From the NCBI RefSeq assembly GCF_013033355.1, contig NZ_WQDY01000018.1, positions 1-46,767 on the forward strand: a stretch of DNA of 46,767 bases, written 5' to 3'. The notes under the pieces were generated by a model. That model made no database searches, was not told where the DNA came from, and saw only the letters and a list, made by a program, of their open reading frames with translations. The position numbers and the translations under genes are program-made. This document shows, one piece after another, positions 17,240-24,916 of this stretch. The first letter of the stretch is position 1, and each line of letters begins with the position of its first letter. This DNA is from Ruegeria lacuscaerulensis (GTDB taxonomy: Bacteria; Pseudomonadota; Alphaproteobacteria; Rhodobacterales; Rhodobacteraceae).

Positions 17240-17267
17240 AGTGTATTCTAAAGGGGATGAGTGTCAA
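17240..17267 (-). promoter_or_regulatory. Predicted sigma-70 promoter of the candidate small RNA
   Basis: On the minus strand: TTGACA (17267-17262), a 16-base spacer, and TACACT (17245-17240). The -35 box is perfect. This is an unusually good housekeeping promoter for an alphaproteobacterium, pointing into a stretch without a gene. Confidence 0.55.
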
Positions 17268-17356
17268 TATGAGATTTGCCGGGTAACTCGTAAAACGGCA
17301 TACCTCAGTTCGTCACCGTAAAGGGGCGGAAGACACGGAATAAGGCAGGTAACGAT

Positions 17357-17647
17357 ATGACAGAAATCTCGAAACTCACCGAACTGCGTAAATTGATGCA
17401 AAGCATGGAGCGGACGCTGGGCCTGGAACAACTCTCTCCGGTTGAGCGCGATATCTATTACGCGGCTGAGGAATTGTCGAAAAACGATCAGGAAGTTCGC
17501 ACCTTTGGTTTGATCGAACATACACTGGTTCAAAGCGTATCGCGCCCGACATTTTTCCGTGCACTCAAGTCCCTGGTGCAAAAGGGATACCTTTCGCAAA
17601 GCGGCAGCGCAAACCGGGGGCGGTACGTCGTTCATGCTCCCAGGTGA
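17357..17647 (+). CDS. Small winged-helix-like protein (96 aa)
   Basis: An all-helical N-terminus with the segment LSPVERDIYYAAEEL, then RPTFFRALKSLVQKGYLSQSG and GRYVV. This reads as a recognition helix and wing of a MarR- or ROK-like winged helix. It has no sensor domain. GGCAGGTAAC precedes the ATG. It may be a transcription factor or an adaptor; similar short proteins exist in roseobacters without a known role. It is divergent from the candidate small RNA, which it could control. The next gene begins 33 bases downstream. Confidence 0.7.
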   Translation: MTEISKLTELRKLMQSMERTLGLEQLSPVERDIYYAAEELSKNDQEVRTFGLIEHTLVQSVSRPTFFRALKSLVQKGYLSQSGSANRGRYVVHAPR

Positions 17648-17680
17648 CGCGCCCAACAGCTACGACAATGGCTGATTGTC

Positions 17681-18223
17681 GTGCGCAAATGGGCTTCTGA
17701 AACGTTTTTTGCCTCGTTGGCATATGTCGTGGCATCGTACCTTACATTCGAGGTTCTGATGCCCCTTCAGAACATGTTTTTTCCAGAATATCCAAGCCGG
17801 GCCAGCCTTCTGTTCCTGCCCCATGGGGTTCGGGTATTGTCTGCATGGCTATTGGGCTGGCGAGCCATTTTTGCCCTTCTTCCCGGCGTTTTCATTGTCT
17901 TTGCCGCCCTGGGGGGCAGCGACGTTTTCCTGCCCAGTCGTCTTTCCGCGATTGCAATCGCCGTTCTGACAGTACCATCGGTCTTCTATTTGCTCAAATG
18001 GGCCGGATGGGATCTGTTTCCAAGGGCTGATCGCAAACCGTGCTGGGTCTGTGTCATGGGTGTCGGTGTGATCACCTCATTCCTTGTGGCAGGTTTGACA
18101 AATATGGCTTTTGGCAGCGCACGCGTCGAATACATTGCCTATTTGATCGGCGATATTTCAGGTCTGTTCTTCCTGATGCTGGGTTTGTATTTCGCCTTCC
18201 GCTTTGCAGATAGCCGCAGTTAA
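17681..18223 (+). CDS. Integral membrane protein, MASE1-like (180 aa)
   Basis: Five or six predicted membrane helices. The segment LLFLPHGVRVLSAWLLGWR followed by a helix and a proline resembles the MASE1 sensory membrane domain, but no cytoplasmic output domain follows, so it is a stand-alone protein. The start is GTG at 17681, with no good ribosome site; a later start is possible. Its stop codon overlaps that of the convergent TauE gene. The function is unknown. Confidence 0.65.
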   Translation: MRKWASETFFASLAYVVASYLTFEVLMPLQNMFFPEYPSRASLLFLPHGVRVLSAWLLGWRAIFALLPGVFIVFAALGGSDVFLPSRLSAIAIAVLTVPSVFYLLKWAGWDLFPRADRKPCWVCVMGVGVITSFLVAGLTNMAFGSARVEYIAYLIGDISGLFFLMLGLYFAFRFADSRS

Positions 18224-18984
18224 CCCATCACCGCTTTACGCAGAAGGTTAAATCCTGCGATCAATAGCACCATCAAAGTCAGTTTCCGAAACCGCGCCTG
18301 GTCGATGCGCGCCTGCAAGCGCAGGCCGACCCACATCCCAAGCAGTGCGGGCAGGATCAGAATTGCCGAGAATGGTGCTGTCTCGGCCCGCAAAATACCA
18401 GAGCCCAGATGCGCAATAACCAATGCGCCTGCCCCAAGCCCGTAGATTACGCCTTGTACGCGCATTTGCACATCCTTGGGCGTATTCAACGCTGTCAGGT
18501 ATGCGACCGTCGGAGGCCCCCAGATCCCCGACATACCCCCTACGAAACCGGCTACGGCTCCAATAGCAGCCTCAACTCGGGTCGAGGTCTTTTCGAGGGT
18601 CAGTTTCCACCCGGCGATCTGAATCACCGCAAAGACCGAGACCGGAATGCCGATCATCAACAGAAACACCGTCTCGGGCACGAAGCGGACCAGTTGTGCC
18701 CCAGCTAACAAAAACACGAGGCCAACCGACAGAAAAACGCGAAACTGCCGTATGGCGTCGATCGCGGCCGGACCCCCTTCGCGCAATGCCTGCACGCCAT
18801 TTGTGACCAACGTAGGCAGGATCAATCCCGCCAGCGCCAGTTGCGGCGACAGGAAAACACTGAGTCCAGAGACAAGCACCATGGGCATGGCAAAACCGAC
18901 CATCCCTTTGACCCAACCCGCGGCAAACGCGACGGCAAGGGCAAACAGAATATCCGACGGTGACACAACGGAGAACAGGGTCAT
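18220..18984 (-). CDS. Sulfite exporter TauE/SafE family permease
   Basis: A 254-residue inner-membrane protein with about eight helices. It has the two-fold family repeat: the first half carries KGMVGFAMPMVLVSGL near residue 26, the second GGMSGIWGPPTVAYL near 154. Family members export or import small organic or inorganic sulfur anions and organic acids; the substrate here is unknown. It is divergent from mcd by 144 bases and convergent with the membrane protein gene, with overlapping stop codons. Confidence 0.88.
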   Translation of the reverse strand: MTLFSVVSPSDILFALAVAFAAGWVKGMVGFAMPMVLVSGLSVFLSPQLALAGLILPTLVTNGVQALREGGPAAIDAIRQFRVFLSVGLVFLLAGAQLVRFVPETVFLLMIGIPVSVFAVIQIAGWKLTLEKTSTRVEAAIGAVAGFVGGMSGIWGPPTVAYLTALNTPKDVQMRVQGVIYGLGAGALVIAHLGSGILRAETAPFSAILILPALLGMWVGLRLQARIDQARFRKLTLMVLLIAGFNLLRKAVMG

Positions 18985-19077
18985 GCGCCTGTGATATCAC
19001 TCCTGAAAAATTCTGCATCGCAAAACTGCGCAAGAAATTTTTGAACTATTTCGCAACGTAATTCGTATTTTTGTTGC

Positions 19078-19091
19078 GCTGCACGTGCAGC
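19078..19091. promoter_or_regulatory. Palindromic operator in the predicted mcd promoter
   Basis: The 14-base perfect palindrome GCTGCACGTGCAGC. It lies in the gap between TTGCGC (19074-19079) and TATGAC (19096-19101), spaced 16 bases, 38 bases before the mcd start. CGCAAC (19052-19057) and GTTGCG (19073-19078) form a second, wider inverted repeat. A repressor site is likely; the regulator is unknown. Confidence 0.5.
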
Positions 19092-19128
19092 ATGGTATGA
19101 CCAATCGACCCAGAAAAGGACTTGATTC

Positions 19129-20820
19129 ATGGCCCATGACGGACAGGATATGACCCAGATGACAGCATCCGCGATTTTGCCCGACCTTCTGACACTGACC
19201 CGCGCCGCAGTCCCGGCAGTCGAAGCTGTGTTCGACCGCGCGCGTGAATCTGTGCGCGAGATGGTGACTGTCGAGGGTCGCGTGTCCGGTGCGTTGATCG
19301 AAGCCAACCAAACGGCCGCTCATGGCCTCGCGTGGCTGGCCACCTACAGTCAATCGCTGCAACAGATGCAGCGTTGGGCCGAGACGTTGGATCGTGATGG
19401 CAAGTTTGGTGAAATCGAACAGCTGCTGCATCAAATCGCGTTCGGCGAATATCTGTGGCAGGTCTATGGCGGCATCCAAATGAATCAGGGTGAAATCGTC
19501 CGCCTGCAGGATCTTGGCCTCAGCCAAGATGATATGCGCGCATTGATGATCCCTGAGGTGATGACTCTGACCCAAGGCGGCAATACACAAGCCGCCCGCA
19601 GCCGCCTTGTAGAATTGATGGAAGATCAGGCCGGTGCCACAATGTTTGGCGCATCCGGTTTGGACGAAGAACTGGAAATGATCCGCGACCAGTTCCGCCG
19701 TTATGCGGTCGAAAAGGTCGAACCGCACGCCCATGAGTGGCACCTGAAAGATGAGCTGATCCCGATGGAAATCATCGAGGAACTGGCTGAGATGGGCGTC
19801 TTTGGCCTGACCATTCCCGAAGAATTCGGCGGGTTCGGCCTGTCCAAAGCCTCGATGTGTGTGGTGTCCGAGGAACTGTCGCGCGGCTATATTGGCGTGG
19901 GTTCGTTGGGCACCCGGTCCGAGATCGCGGCTGAGCTGATCATCGCCGGCGGCACGGACGAGCAAAAGGCCAACTGGCTGCCAAAACTCGCGAACGCTGA
20001 GATTCTGCCCACCGCCGTGTTCACCGAGCCCAACACCGGGTCCGACCTTGGCAGCCTGCGCACCCGCGCAGTCAAGAATGCCGAAGGCGATTATGAGATC
20101 ACCGGCAACAAGACCTGGATCACACACGCGGCCCGCACCCATGTGATGACCCTGCTGGCCCGCACCAACCCCGACAGCTCTGACCACCGCGGGTTGTCGA
20201 TGTTCCTGGCCGAGAAAACTCCCGGCACGGACGAGGCCCCCTTCCCCACGCCCGGCATGACCGGCGGCGAGATCGAGGTTCTGGGCTATCGCGGCATGAA
20301 GGAATACGAGCTGGGCTTTGACGGCTTTAAGGTCAAAGGTGAGAACTTGCTGGGCGGCGAAGAAGGCAAAGGCTTTAAACAGCTGATGGAGACCTTCGAA
20401 TCTGCCCGCATTCAGACCGCTGCCCGCGCCATCGGCGTGGCGCAAAGCGCGCTGGATATCGCCATGCAATACGCGCAGGATCGCAAGCAGTTCGGCAAGT
20501 CGCTGATCAACTTCCCCCGCGTCTCGGGCAAGCTGGCGATGATGGCGGTCGAGATTATGATTGCGCGCCAGCTGACCTATTTCAGCGCGTGGGAAAAGGA
20601 CAACGGACATCGCTGCGATCTTGAGGCCGGCATGGCCAAGCTGCTGGGTGCACGGGTTGCGTGGGCTGCTGCGGATAATGGCCTGCAGATTCACGGCGGC
20701 AACGGGTTTGCGCTGGAATACAAGATCAGCCGCGTTCTGTGTGATGCGCGCATCCTGAACATTTTCGAAGGGGCTGCCGAAATTCAGGCACAGGTCATCG
20801 CTCGGCGTTTGCTGGGTTGA
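19129..20820 (+). CDS. mcd: (2S)-methylsuccinyl-CoA dehydrogenase
   Basis: An FAD acyl-CoA dehydrogenase that oxidises (2S)-methylsuccinyl-CoA to mesaconyl-CoA in the ethylmalonyl-CoA pathway for growth on acetate and other C2 units. At 563 residues it is longer than usual acyl-CoA dehydrogenases because of an N-terminal helical extension of about 170 residues, the mark of Mcd. The dehydrogenase part has FTEPNTGSDLG, KTWITHAARTHV and the catalytic base Glu547 in NIFEGAAEIQ. AGGA precedes the ATG. ETF (etfBA) is its expected electron acceptor. A different long-chain or branched substrate cannot be fully excluded. Confidence 0.9.
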   Translation: MAHDGQDMTQMTASAILPDLLTLTRAAVPAVEAVFDRARESVREMVTVEGRVSGALIEANQTAAHGLAWLATYSQSLQQMQRWAETLDRDGKFGEIEQLLHQIAFGEYLWQVYGGIQMNQGEIVRLQDLGLSQDDMRALMIPEVMTLTQGGNTQAARSRLVELMEDQAGATMFGASGLDEELEMIRDQFRRYAVEKVEPHAHEWHLKDELIPMEIIEELAEMGVFGLTIPEEFGGFGLSKASMCVVSEELSRGYIGVGSLGTRSEIAAELIIAGGTDEQKANWLPKLANAEILPTAVFTEPNTGSDLGSLRTRAVKNAEGDYEITGNKTWITHAARTHVMTLLARTNPDSSDHRGLSMFLAEKTPGTDEAPFPTPGMTGGEIEVLGYRGMKEYELGFDGFKVKGENLLGGEEGKGFKQLMETFESARIQTAARAIGVAQSALDIAMQYAQDRKQFGKSLINFPRVSGKLAMMAVEIMIARQLTYFSAWEKDNGHRCDLEAGMAKLLGARVAWAAADNGLQIHGGNGFALEYKISRVLCDARILNIFEGAAEIQAQVIARRLLG

Positions 20821-20849
20821 TCTGAAAGGTAGCCCTGTTTCCCCAACTT

Positions 20850-20878
20850 GACCCGGCGCGCGCGCCGGGTCTTTTTTT
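20850..20878 (+). terminator. Intrinsic terminator of mcd
   Basis: A perfect palindrome of 22 bases (20850-20871, arms GACCCGGCGC and GCGCCGGGTC around GC) followed by seven T (20872-20878), 30 bases after the stop. Strong rightward terminator. Confidence 0.95.
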
Positions 20879-20983
20879 GCTAATGACATAGGCCCAGTTT
20901 CGCCAACGCCCGGAATTTCTCACTACCACGATGCCTTGAATACGGTTACATCAGCCGGGACAGTGAACAGGAAATTACACGAC

Positions 20984-21538
20984 ATGATGCGATCTATTCT
21001 GGCCTGCCTCGCAGTAATAGTGGCTATGGCGCTAGGAGGCTGCGCCAAGCAATACCCAGCCGCTGGCCAGAACGACATTGACAAACTGGCGCTGGCTATC
21101 CGCGACCTCGGGCCCAACGTCGACCCTGTCGAAGCGCAGCAAGCCGCTGAAATCGCGTACACATACTCAAGCCGTTTGGCGCAGGAATGGAACGTGACCG
21201 ATCCAGCTATCATTCACAACGCCAAGGTCGTCAATGGCCTGCGCGAGAAGGGACTGTGCAACGATTGGGCCGAAGCCATGACTGCCCGGCTTCGGCAAGA
21301 GAATTTCGAGACTTTGGATCTGCATTGGGCGACTTCGCCCCCCACGGCATTTCGCATTATCCACCATTCTGCGCTGATCAGCGCCAAGGGGGATTCGATG
21401 TATGATGGGCTTATTCTTGATCCATGGCGCAACAGCGGCGCACTGACCTGGGCCCCGACGCGCGAGGATACACGATACAACTGGCGCCCTCGCAGCGAAG
21501 TACGGGCCGAGTTGGTAAGCGGTCAGAACCCCTATTAA
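20984..21538 (+). CDS. Lipoprotein with possible transglutaminase-like Cys-His-Asp set
   Basis: A lipoprotein signal peptide ends in LGGC (Cys20). The mature part has GLCNDWAEAM (Cys92), RIIHHSAL (His127/128) and LILDPWR (Asp146). This order and spacing recall the Cys-His-Asp set of transglutaminase or papain-like folds, so a cell-wall or protein cross-link acting enzyme is possible; that is inference. The frame is open from a TTG at 20936, but the ATG at 20984 starts the signal peptide directly. The downstream META gene follows after 40 bases. Confidence 0.75.
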   Translation: MMRSILACLAVIVAMALGGCAKQYPAAGQNDIDKLALAIRDLGPNVDPVEAQQAAEIAYTYSSRLAQEWNVTDPAIIHNAKVVNGLREKGLCNDWAEAMTARLRQENFETLDLHWATSPPTAFRIIHHSALISAKGDSMYDGLILDPWRNSGALTWAPTREDTRYNWRPRSEVRAELVSGQNPY

Positions 21539-21578
21539 CCCTGTTCGGATTTAGGGTGATTTGGACTAACGTGATCAA

Positions 21579-21971
21579 ATGATACGACTAACCCTGATCC
21601 TGCCCTTCATGGCTCTGTTTCAATGCGACAGGGATGAAACCGTCGCCGCCTATGGTGCGGCGGATAGAACATGGGCGCTGCAAGAGATCGACGGTCAGCC
21701 TTATGAAGCCAGCGCTTTGCTACGTTTTACGGAAGACGGGAAGATTGCGGGTAACGCCCCGTGCAACAGCTACAACGGCACCCTAAGCGCCCCATATCCC
21801 TGGTTTGAAGTGACCGGATTGACCGCCACCCGCGCAGCCTGCGCGGGGCTGGAAGCCGAAGGATACTATTTCGCCGCTCTGATTGCCATGACACAGTCTG
21901 AAGTGGCCGGAGACGTTTTGATCCTGCGGAACGAGGACGGCCACGAAATGGTGTTCAAAGCCGCCGAGTAA
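21579..21971 (+). CDS. META domain protein, HslJ-like
   Basis: A 130-residue exported protein with a hydrophobic start and a Cys at residue 16 (FQCDRD), which may be a lipidation site though the lipobox is poor. The META domain shows WALQEIDGQPY, LRFTEDGKIAGNAPCNSYNG and TRAACAG, with Cys62 and Cys87 as a likely disulfide. HslJ in E. coli is linked to heat and novobiocin tolerance. It overlaps the end of recO, convergent, by 17 bases. Confidence 0.85.
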   Translation: MIRLTLILPFMALFQCDRDETVAAYGAADRTWALQEIDGQPYEASALLRFTEDGKIAGNAPCNSYNGTLSAPYPWFEVTGLTATRAACAGLEAEGYYFAALIAMTQSEVAGDVLILRNEDGHEMVFKAAE

Positions 21972-22680
21972 ACTGCTCGACAAACCGCGCCCGCGCTTCG
22001 GGCAGCGGGCGATGACCGAGGGACGGCGCGACCCGGTGCTCCAGAAAGTACCCGGTGGTGCGTAGTGCCTCGGCAATCTCGGGATCCGGCGCGGCCCCCT
22101 CGCCGCGCAGACATGGGGGCAGTGGCAACAGCTTATCCGCCCATTCCCCCGCCCCTTTCTCACTAACCGCGCGGCCCGATTTCGGAGAGACATAGATCAG
22201 ATCTTCGACCGCCCCGGTAACTGCGCAAGCGGTCAGATCAAGACCAAAGCCCAACTCTTCAAGCATGGCCAATTCCCATCGCAAGTAGGCCAGCGGCCAT
22301 ACATCATCCTGCCCCAGCAGGTCCATCAACTGTTCGGTTTGTTTGTAGATGACCGGGTGCGGTTCCCGCTCGGGAAGGCAGAAGGCCAAAAGTGCCACGA
22401 CCGCGTTTAATCCCGCCAGTGCCAGCCGCCCCGAAAACGCCACCGCTGCACGAGAACGCAGGGGTTCGACTTGAAACGTGCCTATATGCTCTTCGAGCCG
22501 CGCGCGCCAAAGCACGTCTAGCTGCGCTCCCGGCTGCAGGATCGGCGCAATTTTCCGACTGGTCCCACCGCGCACAACCCCGGCATGACGTCCGTGGATT
22601 TCGGTGAAGACCTCGATGATCGCCGCTGTCTCACCATGTCGGCGTGTGGTCAGAAGTATACCGTGATCGCGCCAGTCCAC
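21955..22680 (-). CDS. recO: DNA repair protein RecO
   Basis: RecO anneals single strands and, with RecR, loads RecA on SSB-coated gaps. The N-terminal OB fold starts VDWRDHGILLTTRRHGE; the helical C-terminal part has the typical YLRWELAMLEELGFGLDL. I chose the GTG at 22680, because family proteins begin with [ML]-[ED]-WRD; the frame is open to an ATG at 22788, but these 36 residues look unrelated. The length is 241 residues. It is the last gene of the leftward series and overlaps the META gene. Confidence 0.92.
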   Translation of the reverse strand: MDWRDHGILLTTRRHGETAAIIEVFTEIHGRHAGVVRGGTSRKIAPILQPGAQLDVLWRARLEEHIGTFQVEPLRSRAAVAFSGRLALAGLNAVVALLAFCLPEREPHPVIYKQTEQLMDLLGQDDVWPLAYLRWELAMLEELGFGLDLTACAVTGAVEDLIYVSPKSGRAVSEKGAGEWADKLLPLPPCLRGEGAAPDPEIAEALRTTGYFLEHRVAPSLGHRPLPEARARFVEQFTRRL

Positions 22681-22821
22681 ATTGCCGCCGTTTGTCTCAG
22701 AATGTAGGTAGAAAATCCAAAGATAACGCCCAACACAAGTTGTTTGTTGATAATGAGCAGCGACTTCGTCGGCAAAAGCACTATTCATCGGTGGTTGATA
22801 AAGGCTTTTCTGATCGGTCGT

Positions 22822-22855
22822 CTAAAGCAGGGGCGCCAACTTAAGCCGACGCCCC
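22822..22855 (-). terminator. Hairpin after the small secreted protein gene
   Basis: On the minus strand, GGGGCGTCGGC (22855-22845), loop TTAA, GTTGGCGCCCC (22840-22830): an 11-bp stem with three G-U pairs, then TGCTTTAGA. Likely separates the small gene from recO. The T-run is weak. Confidence 0.55.
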
Positions 22856-22861
22856 ATTTCA

Positions 22862-23131
22862 TCAATCGTCGTCGCTTGTGATTCTACCACTGACGCTGTT
22901 TCCGTCATCCAAAGAACTACCGGCGTTACCCCAACCCGACAGACCTTTGCCCAATGCGTTTTTGCCGCTTACATCTGCGGCGACACTCGCAAAACCACGG
23001 TTCCCTTGCAGTGCGCCTGACATTGCCTGAGCCTGATCGTTATTTCCTTTTCCCTTGCTCTTTCCCGGATCTGCCATTGCAACAGTACCCAGTGCGACAG
23101 CCGCGGCTGCAGTGATTGTCAAAATCTTCAT
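22862..23131 (-). CDS. Small secreted Gly/Ser/Asn-rich protein (89 aa)
   Basis: The protein has a clear signal peptide ending in AMA, cleaved near residue 20, then KSKGKGNNDQAQAM and a low-complexity Gly/Ser/Asn-rich tail ending in four acidic or polar residues. There are no cysteines. The ATG at 23131 has GGGGGAAA upstream; the frame is open eight codons further. No family recognised. The strong ribosome site and own hairpin suggest separate and possibly high expression as an exported protein. It interrupts the usual era-recO order together with DUF1491. Confidence 0.65.
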   Translation of the reverse strand: MKILTITAAAAVALGTVAMADPGKSKGKGNNDQAQAMSGALQGNRGFASVAADVSGKNALGKGLSGWGNAGSSLDDGNSVSGRITSDDD

Positions 23132-23276
23132 AATTTCCCCCTTTTTGGTAGACATGTGCTGTAACTACGGGGGGCGCGTCGCATCGGATCAATAAAACGT
23201 GAGATTCTAAAATCAGGTCGTACAGAAATACCGGACAGAAGTTGCAGTCTTTTCAGCTTTTAAGTGAGGCGGGCAA

Positions 23277-23606
23277 TTACTCTAACCCGTCTTCACCCAA
23301 CAAATGCCGCCCCTGTCGATCTTCGACCTCGACCACCCAAAGGTCTGGATCAAAACTGCGTTGTTTTGTAATCGCCACATCCACGTCGGCCTCGGGACCA
23401 CCGGATAGTTCGACCCATTTGCGCTCCCCACTCATCAGATCAAAACTGCGCTGGAACGCGACGGCCTGCCCATCCAGAGTATTGAGCTTGACCAGGACAG
23501 CGCCGGCCGTGTTGTCACCGTGAGCGACGACAAACGCAGGAATTTCTTGAAACCGCAGGCGGGCCAAGTAGGCGTGAACCCAAAATTCCGCCGTCAGCCG
23601 GGTCAT
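23277..23606 (-). CDS. DUF1491 family protein (109 aa)
   Basis: A small protein of unknown role found in alphaproteobacteria, often next to era and recO. Typical features are the start MTRLTAEFWVHAYLARL, GAVLVKLN and the end DPDLWVVEVEDRQGRHLL. The frame stays open into era on the same strand (to 23870), but family similarity and context put the start at 23606, 55 bases after era. No catalytic motif is visible. Confidence 0.88.
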   Translation of the reverse strand: MTRLTAEFWVHAYLARLRFQEIPAFVVAHGDNTAGAVLVKLNTLDGQAVAFQRSFDLMSGERKWVELSGGPEADVDVAITKQRSFDPDLWVVEVEDRQGRHLLGEDGLE

Positions 23607-23661
23607 TGCGCGCTCCTTAGCAAAGGCGCCAACAATTTCCGACGAGATTTCTTCGTCCCGC

Positions 23662-24570
23662 TCATGCGTTGCCGTCTTTGAAATCCAGACCCATTTCCGA
23701 GTAACGCTCAGATTCCTCAAGCCAATTTGGACGCACTTTGACCTGAAGGAACAGGTGAATTTTGCGGTCAAGAAACTCTTCCAGCTCGGCGCGCGCAGCT
23801 TGGCTAACCGCCTTGATCGTCTCGCCACGTTTGCCCAGAACGATACCCTTGTGGCCGTCGCGCATAACATAGATGACCTGATCGATTTTGGCGGATCCGT
23901 CCTTGCGCTCTTCCCAGTTCTCGGTCTCGACGGTCAGCTGATAGGGCAGTTCCTGATGCAGGCGCAGGGTCAGTTTCTCGCGCGTCATTTCGGCGGCGAT
24001 CATGCGCAGGGGCAAATCGGCAATTTGATCCTCGGGGTATAGCCAAGGCCCTTCGGGCAGCTCGCCCGACAGCCATTTGCGCAGGTCTTCAACCCCGTGG
24101 CCTTTTTCGGCTGAGATCATGAAGGTTTCAGCAAACGGATAGCGTGCGTTCAGGTCGCTGGTTAGCGCCAGCAGTTTCTCGGATGGTACTTTGTCGATCT
24201 TGTTGATGGCCAGGGCGACGGTGCGGCCTTGCCCGATCTCGTCCAAACCTTCCAGAATGCGTTCAACCCCTTCGGTGATACCGCGATGCGCTTCGACCAT
24301 TAAGACCACGACATCTGCATCAGCTGCGCCCCCCCAGGCGGCAGCGACCATGGCGCGGTCCAGCCTGCGGCGTGGCTTGAAAAGTCCCGGCGTGTCAACA
24401 AAGACCAACTGGGCCTCGCCCTCCATCGCGACGCCGCGAATGCGCGCACGCGTGGTCTGCACCTTATGCGTCACGATCGAGACTTTGGCCCCCACCATGC
24501 GGTTCAGAAGGGTGGATTTGCCCGCGTTGGGCTCTCCGATCAGGGCGATAAATCCGGCGCGTGTGGTCAT
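23662..24570 (-). CDS. era: GTPase Era
   Basis: Era binds the 3' end of 16S rRNA and assists 30S subunit maturation. The G1 motif is GEPNAGKST at residues 12-20, G3 is DTPGL, G4 is NKID; the KH domain near the C-terminus has IYVMRDGHKGIVLGKRGETI. The length of 302 residues is normal. It follows rnc on the same strand, as usual, but 346 bases separate the two instead of the common overlap. CTATAG at 24604-24609 may be part of a separate era promoter (extended -10 TGCTATAGG on the minus strand). Confidence 0.96.
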   Translation of the reverse strand: MTTRAGFIALIGEPNAGKSTLLNRMVGAKVSIVTHKVQTTRARIRGVAMEGEAQLVFVDTPGLFKPRRRLDRAMVAAAWGGAADADVVVLMVEAHRGITEGVERILEGLDEIGQGRTVALAINKIDKVPSEKLLALTSDLNARYPFAETFMISAEKGHGVEDLRKWLSGELPEGPWLYPEDQIADLPLRMIAAEMTREKLTLRLHQELPYQLTVETENWEERKDGSAKIDQVIYVMRDGHKGIVLGKRGETIKAVSQAARAELEEFLDRKIHLFLQVKVRPNWLEESERYSEMGLDFKDGNA

Positions 24571-24916
24571 GTGTACTGCGATCCTGTTTGCAAGTGCGCA
24601 CCCCTATAGCAGAAAGACTTCGCGGGCCAGAGGGTTTTGTCTCATAGCGGGTTTGCACTTCTCTTGGAGAGAAAGCACCGTCAGAGCAGCTGTGGGTAAG
24701 AAAGTGGGCTCATCTGGATTGGTTGTCGACGTTGGCAGATCTGACCTGGCTAGAGTTTCCGATGTTCGTCAGGGGAAGCGTCGCGGCCTTTAGGAATGAG
24801 GCGTTTCATCACTGGATAATCGGCTGTCAGGTCGGGTGGTATCAGGTCGTTTCAATTTCGAATTGTTTGCGCCAACCCGATCCAAAGGGAGCCAGCCTCC
24901 TCGCCAAAGGGATATG
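24571..24916. other. Unusual gap between rnc and era, with a decayed repeat
   Basis: No convincing gene on either strand. At 24886-24905 the sequence AAGGGAGCCAGCCTCCTCGC closely resembles the first hairpin of the roseobacter element at 9554-9573. A possible extended -10 for era is at 24604-24609. The imperfect inverted repeat TTCTC-TTGGA-GAGAA is near 24659-24673. The remainder shows nothing I can name. Confidence 0.5.

Larger units (their letters stand above)
17029..17356. other. Intergenic region between pckA and the helix-turn-helix gene
   Basis: No protein-coding gene seen. It holds ATTGCA/TGCAAT (17068-17088), a perfect hairpin at 17144-17165 and a minus-strand promoter at 17240-17267 (both listed separately), and the upstream region of the helix-turn-helix gene. 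Confidence 0.6.

Noticed and set aside
18997..20889. Minus-strand frame of 630 codons opposite mcd
   Set aside because: It is the antisense shadow of a clear acyl-CoA dehydrogenase, and its protein (rich in His, Gln, Leu, Ala) matches no fold; such shadows are common with this codon use.
23607..23870. Longer start for the DUF1491 gene, reaching into era
   Set aside because: The added 88 residues come from era read in another frame, and the family begins at MTRLTAEFW.
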